A program made the position numbers and the translations under genes. DNA of 52,330 nt, from contig CAMDCO010000010.1 in assembly GCA_945890495.1 (NCBI GenBank), positions 1 through 52,330 on the forward strand. Reading direction: 5' to 3'. The notes beneath the pieces are model-generated. The model was given only the letters and a program-made list of their open reading frames with translations, was not told the origin of the DNA and made no database searches. The stretch is from Bordetella parapertussis. Its GTDB lineage: Bacteria; Pseudomonadota; Gammaproteobacteria; Burkholderiales; Thiobacillaceae. This document shows positions 26,971-35,941 of this stretch, piece by piece (within the stretch, counting starts at the first letter, position 1; each line of letters opens with the position of its first letter).

Positions 26971-28391
26971 ATTTTGCCCTCCGAAAGGCCGCCCTGAGGA
27001 GGGCAATGCGCCCCCTCGGGGGGCAGCGAAGCGTGGGGGCAGACCCCTCGCTCCACAAAGGATTGCACGACGCGTTCCATCTTCATGAAGCGCGACCCCT
27101 TCACCAGCACCGTGACTTGCGGCCCCAGCGCGTTTTCGACCCCAGCCAGCAGGTCCTCAATCAATTCAAAATGTTGACCGCCCTCACCAAAGGCGCGTGC
27201 GGCGTTCACGGCCAGGCCGCCGAAGGCCAAGAGGCGATCGATGCCCGCCGCGTGAGCGCGCTCGCCGATCTCAGCATGCAAGGCGGCGGCCTCCGGCCCC
27301 AGCTCACCCATATCACCCAGCACCAAAACGCGTTGGCCCGGCAGGGCGGCGAGCACCGCAATGGCGGCAGAAACCGAATCGGGATTGGCGTTGTAGGTAT
27401 CGTCGATCAGGCGCGCACCGAGGATGCAATCGTGCGCCTGCAGGCGGCCCTTGACGCCGGCATAGCCTGCCAGGCCGCGCGCTACCGCATCCGTCGATGC
27501 CCCCAGCGCCAACGCAGCAGCAGCGGCGGCGGCGGCGTTTCGGGTGTTGTGTTCGCCCAGCGCGGACAGCGTGGTTTCAATACGGCCCTGTGGGGTGTGC
27601 AGGATGAGGGATGAGGACTGAGGACTGAGGGATGCGCGCTCTGCGCGGATGTTGGCCGTGTCGCCCAAGCCAAACGCCAACACCGAGTGCGAACCGGCGA
27701 GTTGGCGCCAAAGGTCCGCGTGCGGATCATCGGCGTTGACGATGGCGACGCCCTCCACACGCAAGCCCGCATAAATCTCACCCTTGGCGCGCGCCACCGC
27801 CTCCAGCGTTCCAAGGCCTTCCAGATGGGCGCGCTGAGCGTTGTTGACCAAGGCCACATCCGGCCTGGCAATGTGCGTCAAGTAATCGAGTTCGCCCGGG
27901 TGGTTCATGCCCATCTCGGCCACGCAGAAACGGTGCGTCGGGGCCAATTTCAGCAGGGTCAGCGGCAGGCCGTAGTCGTTGTTGAGGTTGCCTTGAGTCG
28001 CCAAAACCGCATCGTCCCCCGCCTCAGCGCGCAGGATGGCTGCGGTCATTTCTTTCACCGTGGTCTTGCCGTTGCTGCCGGTGATGGCCACCAACTTGGC
28101 TGGCATCCGGTCGCGATGCCACGCCGCAAGTTGACCCAAGCCGATGCGGGTGTCCGCCACCACGATGGCCGGTGACACATCAAGCCCGGAATCAGCCGCA
28201 ATCATCACCGCCGCCGCGCCGCGCGCCAGCACATCGGCCACAAATTTGTGCGCATCAAAACGCTCGCCGCGCAGGGCGACGAACAAGGCGCCGGCCACAT
28301 CGCCCCGGCTGTCGGTGGTAACGCGATCCCACGCGACATCGGCACCGATGGCTTGAGCATTCAATGCGGCGGCGACTTCAAGCAATCTCAT
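26961..28391 (-). CDS. murF: UDP-MurNAc-tripeptide--D-Ala-D-Ala ligase with repeat-encoded tail
   Basis: MurF adds D-Ala-D-Ala to the UDP-MurNAc-tripeptide, the last cytoplasmic precursor step. The 476-residue protein has the ATP loop GSNGKT (105-110), [29 protein letters not shown] and the end block [15 protein letters not shown]. Beyond this, where the family normally stops within a few residues, there is a 28-residue tail (about 449-476, rich in Cys, Pro and Gly) encoded by palindromic repeat DNA. It overlaps the mraY start by 10 bp. The ATG at 28391 has an AGGAAG binding site; an upstream GTG at 28397 is less likely. Confidence 0.96.
   Translation of the reverse strand: MRLLEVAAALNAQAIGADVAWDRVTTDSRGDVAGALFVALRGERFDAHKFVADVLARGAAAVMIAADSGLDVSPAIVVADTRIGLGQLAAWHRDRMPAKLVAITGSNGKTTVKEMTAAILRAEAGDDAVLATQGNLNNDYGLPLTLLKLAPTHRFCVAEMGMNHPGELDYLTHIARPDVALVNNAQRAHLEGLGTLEAVARAKGEIYAGLRVEGVAIVNADDPHADLWRQLAGSHSVLAFGLGDTANIRAERASLSPQSSSLILHTPQGRIETTLSALGEHNTRNAAAAAAAALALGASTDAVARGLAGYAGVKGRLQAHDCILGARLIDDTYNANPDSVSAAIAVLAALPGQRVLVLGDMGELGPEAAALHAEIGERAHAAGIDRLLAFGGLAVNAARAFGEGGQHFELIEDLLAGVENALGPQVTVLVKGSRFMKMERVVQSFVERGVCPHASLPPEGAHCPPQGGLSEGKICS
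26975..27024. repeat. Double-hairpin palindromic repeat at the murF/mraY junction
   Basis: TGCCCTCC (26975-26982) pairs with GGAGGGCA (26998-27005), and GCCCCC (27010-27015) with GGGGGC (27019-27024). This double palindrome, followed by GCGAAGCG, resembles repeats common between genes in Burkholderiales-type genomes. Here it encodes most of the extra murF tail and sits just ahead of the mraY start codon. Confidence 0.7.
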
Positions 28392-29847
28392 GGGCACTTC
28401 CTTTGTTTTTTAACGCCTGCAGGGCAACCGCGGCGTCCGAGAACGGCAGACGCTGCCCGCCGATCTCCTGGTAATCTTCATGGCCCTTGCCGGCAATCAA
28501 CACCACATCGTCAGGGCCGGCCTCGGCGATGGCCGCGAGGATGGCGGCACCGCGATCGAGCAGTGCGCGCTGTCCGGCGGGCATGGCGGCCAGGATGTCA
28601 TCGAGGATGGTCTGCGGATCCTCATGACGCGGGTTGTCACTGGTGACGATGGCGCAGTCCGCGCCTTGGGCGACGGCCGCCCCCATCAAGGGCCGCTTGC
28701 CACGATCGCGCCCGCCACCACAACCGAACACACAGCACAAGCGACCCGGGGTGATCGCACGCAGCGTGGCGAGCACCTTCTCCAGCGCGTCCGGGGTGTG
28801 GGCGTAGTCGATGACCACCAGCGGGCAAGCGGATTCGCGCGGCAACGCCTGCAATCGGCCAGAAACGGGGGTGAGTTGTTCGAGTTGCTCTGCGACCTGC
28901 GCCAGCGACACATCGCTGGCCAGCAAGGCGCCGGCGGTCGCGAGCAGATTTTCACAGTTAAAACGGCCCAGCAGCGGCGAGCGTACCGTGGCCTGCCCCC
29001 ACGGCGTCACGAGGGTAAAGGCCAGGCCGCGGGCATCCATCTGCAAGGCCTCGGCGCGTATGTCGCCTTGGTTAATGCCATAGGTCAGCACCTGCGGCAC
29101 GCGCCCTTTGATCTCACCTGCCAAGCGCCTGCCCAGCGCATCGTCCGCGTTAAGCACGGCAGCCTTGAGGCCGGGCCAGGCAAACAGACGGGACTTGGCG
29201 GCAGCATAGGCCTCCATGTCGCCGTGATAGTCCAGGTGGTCGCGCGACAGGTTGGTGAGCACAGCAACATCGAAATGCATCCCCGCCACGCGGCCTTGGT
29301 CGAGGGCGTGTGAAGACACCTCCATGGCCAGCGCCTCGGCCCCCGCCTCGGCAAACTCGGCCAGCAAACCTTGCAGCGTGACGGCATCCGGCGTGGTGTG
29401 GCGGCTGTCTTGCAGGTCATGGACTAGGCCATTACCCAGCGTGCCGACGATGGCGGTCTTGCGACCGACACGGGTCAACGCCTCGGCGATCCAATGCGAA
29501 CAGGAGGTCTTACCGTTGGTGCCGGTGACACCGATAGCCCACAAGCGGGCGGACGGGTCGCCATACCATTCGACGGCGAACGCGGCGGCCAAGCGAGAAA
29601 GTCCGGCCAGCGCAAAGTTCTCGACGCGGACATCCGATGGCCACGCAAAATCGCTGGGCTCCCAAACGACGGCGGCGGCACCGGCCTCCACCGCCGCGGC
29701 AATGTGGGCGCGGCCATCATGTACTGCGCCAGGCCAAGCCATGAAGATGTCGCCGGCCTTTACGCCGCGGCTGTCGGAGGTCAAATTCGCGTGCGGTGAG
29801 CACTCACGCAGGACCGCTATCAGGGCCTTGAGGTTGGAGTCCGTCAT
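28378..29847 (-). CDS. murE: UDP-MurNAc-L-Ala-D-Glu--meso-diaminopimelate ligase
   Basis: MurE adds the third amino acid of the stem peptide. The 489-residue protein has the ATP loop GTNGKTS (109-115), MEVSSHALDQGRV, NLSRDHLDYHGDME and the DNPRHED motif (404-410), which marks meso-diaminopimelate rather than lysine as substrate. The start overlaps the ftsI stop (ATGA) and the end overlaps murF. Confidence 0.98.
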   Translation of the reverse strand: MTDSNLKALIAVLRECSPHANLTSDSRGVKAGDIFMAWPGAVHDGRAHIAAAVEAGAAAVVWEPSDFAWPSDVRVENFALAGLSRLAAAFAVEWYGDPSARLWAIGVTGTNGKTSCSHWIAEALTRVGRKTAIVGTLGNGLVHDLQDSRHTTPDAVTLQGLLAEFAEAGAEALAMEVSSHALDQGRVAGMHFDVAVLTNLSRDHLDYHGDMEAYAAAKSRLFAWPGLKAAVLNADDALGRRLAGEIKGRVPQVLTYGINQGDIRAEALQMDARGLAFTLVTPWGQATVRSPLLGRFNCENLLATAGALLASDVSLAQVAEQLEQLTPVSGRLQALPRESACPLVVIDYAHTPDALEKVLATLRAITPGRLCCVFGCGGGRDRGKRPLMGAAVAQGADCAIVTSDNPRHEDPQTILDDILAAMPAGQRALLDRGAAILAAIAEAGPDDVVLIAGKGHEDYQEIGGQRLPFSDAAVALQALKNKGSAHEIA

Positions 29848-31574
29848 ACCGCCTCCGCCACAACCGGTGTGCGCACCGGCGGCAAGGATTCCATCCGCTC
29901 ATCCGGCGGCAAGGCAAGGAAACGCAGAGTGCCTGCCATGATGCGTGAAAACACCGGCGCGGCCACTTCCCCCGCGTAGTAAATGCCCGTGCTCGGATCA
30001 TCCACCACGACGGCGATCACCACGCGCGGGTTGGAGGCCGGAGCCATGCCCACGAAAGAGGCCCAATAGTGATTCCCTGCAAAGGAACCATTGATCAATT
30101 TATGTGCGGTGCCCGTCTTGCCCGCCACGCGATAGCCCGGCACACGCGCCTTGGGGGCGGTACCCCCTTCCTGCGTCACCGACTCCAGCATGGCCCGCAC
30201 CTGTTGCGCCGTTTCCTGGCTGATCACCCGCTCGCCCTCCACCGGGGTGCTGCGTTTCTCCACCGTCAGCGGCATCAAGAGGCCATCATTAGCAAACAGG
30301 GTATAGGCCCGTGCAAGTTGCAACAGGCTGACTGAAATCCCATGACCGTAAGCCAAGGTCCCTTTTTCGATGGGCAACCACTTGGACTTCATACTACGCA
30401 TCTGGCCTCGAGTCTCGCCCGGCAGGCCAGACCCGGGGACCTTGCCAAAGCCGCTCCGGGTATAAATGTCATGGATGTCGCTATCGCGCATAGTGCCGGC
30501 AATCTTGGCCATGACGACATTGCTCGATGTCTGTATGGCCTGGGCAACGGTAATGATCCCTTTCTTGTCGTGCGTGTCACGAATAGCCTTACCCGAGAGC
30601 ACCAGATTCTCATCTGAGTTGTAACGGCTAGCCGGCTTGACAATGCCGAGATCAAGCGCCGCCGAAATGAAGATGGGCTTCATGGTCGAACCCGGTTCGA
30701 AGGCATCGGTCACCGCACGATTGCGGGCTAGAACCTGAGTCATCGTCGCGCGATCATTCGGGTTGTAGGCCGGATAGTTGGCAAGCGCCAGGATCTCGCC
30801 GGTGCGCGCATCCAAGACCACAGCGCTGGCCCCTTTTGCTTTGAATTTATCTGTGGCCGTCTGCAATTCCCGGTAGGCCAAGTACTGAATCTGTGAATTG
30901 AGGCTCAGCGTCAGATCGCGTCCAGGCTTGGGCAGACGAATGAGATCCAACTCCTCGACGATATTGCCCGAACGATCGCGAATGACCGATTTCAGGCCCG
31001 GCACTCCGGCCAACACAGACTGATAGGACACCTCAATGCCTTCCAATCCATTGTCTTCCACATTGGTCACGCCCAAGGCCTGCGCCATCGTCTCGCCTGC
31101 CGTGTAATAACGACGGTATTCCGGTTGGCTGCTCACGCCCTTGATATTGAGCGCCATCACGGCCTCCGCCACTTCCGCCGGTGCTTGGCGACGCAAATAG
31201 ACAAAACGGGCCTTCTTTTCGCGGAGCAGACGCTCCAGATAAGCCCGATCGACGGGCAATCCCGTCACCAGTTGCGTGACTTGTTCCGGCGTGATCACGG
31301 CCTCGCGGGCGTTAAGCACAATCGCCGCCGCCGGGATGCTAATGGCCAGATGTGCCCCACGCGCGTCCAGCAACATCCCCCGATGGGCCGGAATCTCAAC
31401 CTGTCGTTTGACACGCAGATCGCTTTGCTTGATCAAAAAGTCCTTTTGAAAGACCTGCATATAGAGAAGACGGCCCACCAACCCGATAAAGGCACCAAAG
31501 ATCAACAGCATGACGACCTGCATGCGCCAGCGCTGCAGATCAATCTTGATGGAAGGCGAACGACGCGGTCTCAT
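29844..31574 (-). CDS. ftsI: Peptidoglycan D,D-transpeptidase FtsI (PBP3)
   Basis: FtsI is the septal class B penicillin-binding protein partnering FtsW. The 576-residue protein has one membrane helix (about 18-38), a pedestal domain, and the transpeptidase domain with STMK (S296 nucleophile), SSN (350-352) and KTGT (486-489). The ATG at 31574 overlaps the ftsL stop (ATGA); the longer frame upstream is the shadow of ftsL. Confidence 0.98.
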   Translation of the reverse strand: MRPRRSPSIKIDLQRWRMQVVMLLIFGAFIGLVGRLLYMQVFQKDFLIKQSDLRVKRQVEIPAHRGMLLDARGAHLAISIPAAAIVLNAREAVITPEQVTQLVTGLPVDRAYLERLLREKKARFVYLRRQAPAEVAEAVMALNIKGVSSQPEYRRYYTAGETMAQALGVTNVEDNGLEGIEVSYQSVLAGVPGLKSVIRDRSGNIVEELDLIRLPKPGRDLTLSLNSQIQYLAYRELQTATDKFKAKGASAVVLDARTGEILALANYPAYNPNDRATMTQVLARNRAVTDAFEPGSTMKPIFISAALDLGIVKPASRYNSDENLVLSGKAIRDTHDKKGIITVAQAIQTSSNVVMAKIAGTMRDSDIHDIYTRSGFGKVPGSGLPGETRGQMRSMKSKWLPIEKGTLAYGHGISVSLLQLARAYTLFANDGLLMPLTVEKRSTPVEGERVISQETAQQVRAMLESVTQEGGTAPKARVPGYRVAGKTGTAHKLINGSFAGNHYWASFVGMAPASNPRVVIAVVVDDPSTGIYYAGEVAAPVFSRIMAGTLRFLALPPDERMESLPPVRTPVVAEAV

Positions 31575-31900
31575 CGCGACACCCCCAACCCCGCCGGGCG
31601 GTCCCCTGATGCACTCACCGCACCCCCGTTTAACGCCATTTCTGCTGGCAACACATGGATACGGGAGACATCCGGGTTGCTCATCCCCAAACGCTCGCTC
31701 GCGATCGCCTCTACCTTGTGGTACATGGCCCAACTCGCCTGCTTGAGCAGGAGACGCTCCCACTCCACCTCGAGGTCTCGCCCTTCCTTTTGCACCTTCT
31801 GCAATTCCAGAAATAACTTGCGCGCCTCATGGCGCGCGGTCACAACAGCCAGTGCGCTGACCGTTACGAGCAGCACGAGAAAAATATCGACCCGTGTCAT
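31571..31900 (-). CDS. ftsL: Cell division protein FtsL
   Basis: FtsL forms the FtsQBL complex that activates septal synthesis. This 109-residue bitopic protein has a very short cytoplasmic end, a membrane helix (about 5-22) and a periplasmic coiled coil (about 24-60, [18 protein letters not shown]). Identification rests on this layout and on its place between rsmH and ftsI. It overlaps both neighbours by 4 bp. The C-terminal 20 residues, rich in Gly, Ala and Ser, look unstructured. Confidence 0.93.
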   Translation of the reverse strand: MTRVDIFLVLLVTVSALAVVTARHEARKLFLELQKVQKEGRDLEVEWERLLLKQASWAMYHKVEAIASERLGMSNPDVSRIHVLPAEMALNGGAVSASGDRPAGLGVSR

Positions 31901-32838
31901 GACGGACCCCGCCGCTCGGCCACTCTCAACACCGCACTGCGGGCGCGTGGATTGCTGCGCAGCTCTTCAGCCCCCGCACGAATCGCCTTGCCCACCAAGG
32001 TCAGACGCCCCTGCGGCAGGAGATGGGCCGGCATGGGCACCTCGGCCGGGATCTCGTGCCCCTGCGCCTCAGCGCGCATGAATTGCTTGACCTGACGATC
32101 CTCGAGCGAATGGAAGCTGATCACGGCCAACCTCCCGCCGGGGCACAACGCGGCCAACGCTTGCGGGAGGACCTCCGCCAGTTCTTCAAGCTCCCGGTTA
32201 ATGTAAATCCGCACAGCCTGAAAGGTGCGCGTGGCCGGATCCTGGCCCGGCTCGCGGGTGCGCACGGTACGCTGACAGATATCGGCCAACTGCCGCGTAC
32301 GCAACAACGGCCCTTGCTGACGCGCTTCAACGATCCCCTTTGCAACGCGGCGCGCAAACCGTTCCTCGCCGTAATCACGCACCACCTCGGCAATCTCGGC
32401 TTCTGAGGCTAGCGCCAGCCACTCCGCCGCGCTCATGCCGGTCGTGGTGTCCATGCGCATATCGAGCGGCGCGTCGCCCCGAAAACTGAAACCCCGTTCG
32501 GTCTGATCGATTTGCGGGCTGGACACGCCGATGTCGAGCAGGATGCCATCGACCTGCGCGATCTCCATCTCCTGCAGGGTCTCTGCAAGACGGCTGAAGG
32601 GGGCATGAACGATCTGGAAGCGTGAGTCGCTGCGCGCCAGCAACTGACCCTCGGCGATGGCCTGCGGATCGCGATCCAGCGCAATCAGGCGACCCTGCGG
32701 CCCCAAGGTCGCCAGGATGGCGCGGCTGTGCCCCCCTCGGCCAAAGGTGGCATCGACATAAGTGCCCTCGGGACGGATCGCCAGAGCGGCGACCGCCTCC
32801 GTCAACAAGACAGGGATATGGGTGGCGGGCGGGTTCAC
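31897..32838 (-). CDS. rsmH: 16S rRNA (cytosine1402-N4)-methyltransferase
   Basis: RsmH (MraW) methylates N4 of C1402 in the 16S rRNA P site; RsmI, encoded nearby, adds the 2'-O-methyl to the same base. The 313-residue protein has [10 protein letters not shown], the SAM-binding [31 protein letters not shown] and [13 protein letters not shown]. It overlaps mraZ and ftsL by 4 bp each. Confidence 0.98.
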   Translation of the reverse strand: MNPPATHIPVLLTEAVAALAIRPEGTYVDATFGRGGHSRAILATLGPQGRLIALDRDPQAIAEGQLLARSDSRFQIVHAPFSRLAETLQEMEIAQVDGILLDIGVSSPQIDQTERGFSFRGDAPLDMRMDTTTGMSAAEWLALASEAEIAEVVRDYGEERFARRVAKGIVEARQQGPLLRTRQLADICQRTVRTREPGQDPATRTFQAVRIYINRELEELAEVLPQALAALCPGGRLAVISFHSLEDRQVKQFMRAEAQGHEIPAEVPMPAHLLPQGRLTLVGKAIRAGAEELRSNPRARSAVLRVAERRGPS

Positions 32839-33305
32839 AGCGAAAAGTCCCTGAGCTCATCCGGGAGATCCCCCGCCTGCATGGCCGCCGCCAATTGCCC
32901 CGGCAACTCATTGGCCGAGGCATACAACGCCGCCCAGGCCGCGGCCGACCAGATCTCGAATTTGTTACCCTGACCGACCAGCACGGCCTCTTTATCTAAG
33001 CCCACGCGCTCACGCAGGGCCGCGGGCAACAAGATGCGTCCAGTACTATCCAATTCCACATCGGAGGCCGAGCCGACCAACACACGCTGCATCAGACGAC
33101 TCACGGGATTAAAACTAGGCAGGGCGTTGAGCTTGCGCTCGATCGGTTCCCATTCCGGGAAGGGGTAAAGGAGCAGACAGGAAGAAGGGTCCAGCGTGAC
33201 GATCAGACGGCCAGCGCACTGCGCCTGTAACAGCTCGCGATAACGCGCCGGAATGGCCAAGCGGCCCTTCCCGTCCAACGCCAGATGCGAATGACCCCTG
33301 AACAT
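32835..33305 (-). CDS. mraZ: Transcriptional regulator MraZ
   Basis: MraZ is the AbrB-like regulator of the dcw cluster; it binds repeats upstream of its own gene, and in E. coli represses. The 156-residue protein has two tandem SpoVT/AbrB-like units: [24 protein letters not shown] (first part of the first unit) and [19 protein letters not shown]. The ATG at 33305 begins with the conserved MFRG; a longer frame lacks support. Three GTGGG boxes lie upstream, so autoregulation is very likely. Confidence 0.97.
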   Translation of the reverse strand: MFRGHSHLALDGKGRLAIPARYRELLQAQCAGRLIVTLDPSSCLLLYPFPEWEPIERKLNALPSFNPVSRLMQRVLVGSASDVELDSTGRILLPAALRERVGLDKEAVLVGQGNKFEIWSAAAWAALYASANELPGQLAAAMQAGDLPDELRDFSL

Positions 33306-33340
33306 AATGCGTATGCAGATGCCGGGAAACACCCCGACGA

Positions 33341-33365
33341 CCCACTTTCCCCCACAAATCCCCAC
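33341..33365 (-). promoter_or_regulatory. MraZ operator: three GTGGG boxes with 10-bp period
   Basis: On the minus strand GTGGG occurs at 33361-33365, 33351-33355 and 33341-33345, exactly 10 bp apart. This matches the known MraZ target of tandem GTGGG-type repeats with 5-bp spacers. The boxes lie just after the predicted transcript start, where bound protein would block the polymerase. Confidence 0.85.
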
Positions 33366-33373
33366 CAGGCTGC

Positions 33374-33402
33374 ACTATAGAAAGCAGAAAACCGATCGTC
33401 AA
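33374..33402 (-). promoter_or_regulatory. Promoter of the dcw cluster (Pmra)
   Basis: TTGACG (33397-33402) and TATAGT (33374-33379) are separated by 17 bp on the minus strand, a strong sigma-70 match. The predicted transcript starts near 33367, about 60 bases before mraZ. Confidence 0.8.
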
Positions 33403-33525
33403 GTGAAATTTTCAATAGGGACAAGGACTTACGCCATCAGGCAACAAAAACAAAACCGTCATTTTTATTAGATGAATGCGCGACAAACTTAATGTAAGAG
33501 ATGAAATATCGCACCGATCTATGTA

Positions 33526-33551
33526 CTGACTGGTACATCACTACCAGTCAG
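33526..33551. repeat. Perfect 9-bp hairpin between rnpB and the dcw promoter
   Basis: CTGACTGGT (33526-33534) is exactly complementary to ACCAGTCAG (33543-33551), with an 8-base loop. An overlapping alternative palindrome ATGTAC/GTACAT is also present. There is no T-run. It could be a protein-binding dyad or a backup transcript end after rnpB. Confidence 0.4.
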
Positions 33552-33580
33552 AGGTCGCGGTTGGGTGCGCCATAAAAAAA

Positions 33581-34003
33581 GGGGGGAGTTGGCCGATAAG
33601 CCGGGTTCTGTCGTGGACAGTCATTCATCTGGGACGACGCTCGCGCGCCGCCTCGTGCAGCCTACCCGCAGACTCCGGCGGGCCGCCGGTGTTCCGAAAA
33701 ACGCGTCTGCCTATTTGGCCTTGCTCCGGATGGGGTTTACCCGTCGGGACGGTTACCCGCCCGACCGTGCGCTCTTACCGCACGATTTCACCCTTGCCTG
33801 TGCCCGTCCCCACTCAAGGAGGGCCTTGTCGCCTTGCGGCGTCAAGACCCGGGCCATCGGCGGTATGTTTCTGTTGCACTCTCCGTCACCTTGGGGCCTT
33901 GCGGCCTTATAGCGCCCAGGTGTTACCTGGCATCCTGCCCTGTGGAGCCCGGACTTTCCTCCCGCCACAAACAGGTGACGGGCGACTGTCTAGCCAACTC
34001 CGG
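33581..34003 (-). ncRNA. rnpB: RNase P RNA, bacterial type A
   Basis: This is the catalytic RNA that trims the 5' leader of tRNA precursors. On the minus strand it begins near GGAGTTGGCTAGACAGTCGC, contains the conserved GTGCCAGGTAACACCTGGG region and GGTAAGAGCGCAC, and ends AAGCCCGGCTTATCGGCC-like with AACTCC closing the P1 stem. A run of seven T follows (33574-33580). About 420 nt is the expected size for type A. The position between mraZ and rsmI matches Pseudomonas and many betaproteobacteria. Exact ends are inferred. Confidence 0.93.
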
Positions 34004-34008
34004 GGCGG

Positions 34009-34014
34009 AGTATA
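34009..34014 (-). promoter_or_regulatory. Candidate -10 box of rnpB
   Basis: TATACT on the minus strand lies about 7 bp before the predicted 5' end of RNase P RNA. A -35 box would fall at the end of rsmI, but no good match is seen there. Confidence 0.4.
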
Positions 34015-34027
34015 ACGGCGGGGGCCC

Positions 34028-34912
34028 TTAATCTGCGTCCTTATCTGCGTCCTTTGCTGCAGATAATGCCAAGGCCCGCGCATAGAGTGTCGATTTGTTG
34101 GCTCCGGTGAGACGCGCAGCCAGTCGCGCCGACTGGCTCGGCGACAATTCCTCCATCAGGGTCGCCAACACCGCCTCGGCCCGCGCACCCTCAGCGTCCA
34201 AATCGGCCTCAGGCGCCGCAACCACGAGGACAAATTCGCCCCGCTGATGATCCGGATCGGCCAGCAACCAATCTGCCAGATCCGCCAACGAGGCGGCGTG
34301 AAACTGCTCGAAGTGCTTGCTCACTTCCCGCCCCAAGAAACCGCGCCGCGTCCCGCCCAGCTCCTGAACGAGGTCCGCCACCGTCTCCAGAATGCGGTGC
34401 GGGGCCTCATAAAAGACCCAGGCACAGGGGCGATCCTTCAGGCTGGCCAACACCTTGCGCCGCGCCACCGCCTTCGGCGGCAAGAAACCATGGAAACACC
34501 AATCCCCCTCGATCCCCGCGACCGACAAAACGGCCGTGACCGCACTCGGCCCTGGCAACGGAGTGATGACGAAACCCGCCTCGCGTACGGCCTGCACCAC
34601 GCGCGCACCCGGATCGGAAATGCCCGGGGTTCCGGCATCGGAGACCAACGCCACGCTGTCACCCGCCCCCAGCGCGGCAATAATCCGCACGGCCGCATCA
34701 CGCTCGTTGTGTTCGCGGCAGGAGAACAAGGGGACCCGGATCCCGTAAGCGGCCAGCAAGGCCCCCGAGACCCGCGTGTCCTCGGCGGCCACCAGCGCGA
34801 CACTGCGCAAGACATCCAGGGCGCGCAAACTGATGTCGCGCCGGTTGCCGATTGGCGTCGCCACGACATACAAGGTCGAAGGCCGTGCAGGCTGGGCAAC
34901 TTCTGGCATCAT
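34028..34912 (-). CDS. rsmI: 16S rRNA (cytidine1402-2'-O)-methyltransferase
   Basis: RsmI adds the 2'-O-methyl to C1402 of 16S rRNA, complementing RsmH. The 294-residue tetrapyrrole-methylase-fold protein has LYVVATPIGNRRDISLRAL near the start, AAEDTRVSG, SDAGTPGISDPG and PLPGPSAVTAVLS. Adjacent ATGs at 34912 and 34909 are both possible. The last residues are a small KDAD repeat from a duplicated 12-mer. It is divergent from yraN with a 20-bp gap. Confidence 0.96.
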   Translation of the reverse strand: MMPEVAQPARPSTLYVVATPIGNRRDISLRALDVLRSVALVAAEDTRVSGALLAAYGIRVPLFSCREHNERDAAVRIIAALGAGDSVALVSDAGTPGISDPGARVVQAVREAGFVITPLPGPSAVTAVLSVAGIEGDWCFHGFLPPKAVARRKVLASLKDRPCAWVFYEAPHRILETVADLVQELGGTRRGFLGREVSKHFEQFHAASLADLADWLLADPDHQRGEFVLVVAAPEADLDAEGARAEAVLATLMEELSPSQSARLAARLTGANKSTLYARALALSAAKDADKDAD

Positions 34913-34932
34913 GGTGACTGGGAGAATCGAAA

Positions 34933-35292
34933 ATGGCAACAGGCCGAAGCATACCCCAGCAGCACGGTGCCGCCGCAGAACAACAAGCGGCAAACTTCCT
35001 TGCAGGCCAAGGCCTGACCCTGATCACGCGCAATTACCGCTGTCGCGGCGGCGAGATCGACCTCATTGCCCAGGACGGCGATACCCTCGTCTTTGTCGAG
35101 GTCCGCGCCCGGAATAACAGTTACTACGGCGGCGCGGCCGCGAGTATTACGCGGCATAAACAACAACGCCTGATCTACGCCGCCCGCCATTATCTGATGC
35201 ACCTGGCAAACGAACCCCTCTGCCGTTTCGATGCCATCCTCATTGATGGCGAGCATCTGGAATGGCTGCGCAGCGCGTTCGATGGTTTTTAA
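34933..35292 (+). CDS. yraN: YraN family (UPF0102) endonuclease-like protein
   Basis: This 119-residue protein has the UPF0102 pattern, a Holliday-junction-resolvase-like nuclease fold: GAAAEQQAANFLAGQGL, NYRCRGGEIDLIAQD (acidic active-site candidates) and LVFVEVRAR with the Glu of the ExK-like motif, where R replaces K. The cellular role is uncertain. It is next to rsmI and upstream of dolP, as in E. coli, where lpoA and diaA also lie between; here both are missing. Confidence 0.9.
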   Translation: MATGRSIPQQHGAAAEQQAANFLAGQGLTLITRNYRCRGGEIDLIAQDGDTLVFVEVRARNNSYYGGAAASITRHKQQRLIYAARHYLMHLANEPLCRFDAILIDGEHLEWLRSAFDGF

Positions 35293-35345
35293 TACGGGGC
35301 ATGATAATCTCTACCTATCTATATTTTGCAACCCGGAGAACCTCC

Positions 35346-35921
35346 ATGCGTACGCCCTTCTTACTCACTCTCTCCCTTCTGGCCTCAGCCCTACTCAGCG
35401 GTTGCGCCCCGGTCATTGTCGGCGGTGCCGGAGTCGGCGTGCTCATGACGGAAGATCGCCGCACCGTCACCACCTATCTGATGGACGAAGAGATCGAACT
35501 CAAGGCGGGTCACCGTACCTCCGAAGCCAAGTTAGAAAAGGTGCATGCCAACTTCACGAGTTATAACCGCCGCGTCCTGATCACCGGCGAGGCCCCGACC
35601 GAGGCGCTCAAGACCCGCGTGGGCGAGATCGCACGCGGGGTTGAGAATGTGCGCGAGGGCGAGGTCAAAAATGAGCTGCAGATTGCCGCCCCGACCTCGC
35701 TGGTCACCCGCAGCAACGATGTCCTCCTGACCACCCAAGTCAAGGCGGGCCTGTTCAACGACCGTCGCATCAATGCCAACCAAATCAAGGTCGTCAGCGA
35801 AAATGGCGTCGTGTTCTTGATGGGCATCGTCAAGCCGGCCGAAGGCGATGCGGCCGCCGAGACCGCCTCCAAGGTCTCGGGCGTGACCCGCGTCATCAAG
35901 GTCTTTGAAGACTTCCGCTAA
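35346..35921 (+). CDS. dolP: BON-domain outer-membrane lipoprotein (DolP-like)
   Basis: DolP (YraP) is a lipoprotein with two BON domains that binds anionic lipids at division sites and supports outer-membrane integrity. The 191-residue protein has a signal peptide with lipobox LLSGC (modified C20), then BON domains at about 45-115 and 125-191 (NRRVLITGEAP and NGVVFLMGIVKPAEG strands). The ATG at 35346 has a GGAGAAC binding site; the longer frame overlaps yraN. A GATAAT at 35303-35308 may be a -10 box. Confidence 0.92.
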   Translation: MRTPFLLTLSLLASALLSGCAPVIVGGAGVGVLMTEDRRTVTTYLMDEEIELKAGHRTSEAKLEKVHANFTSYNRRVLITGEAPTEALKTRVGEIARGVENVREGEVKNELQIAAPTSLVTRSNDVLLTTQVKAGLFNDRRINANQIKVVSENGVVFLMGIVKPAEGDAAAETASKVSGVTRVIKVFEDFR

Positions 35922-35941
35922 GGACCTAAGCCCATTACGCC

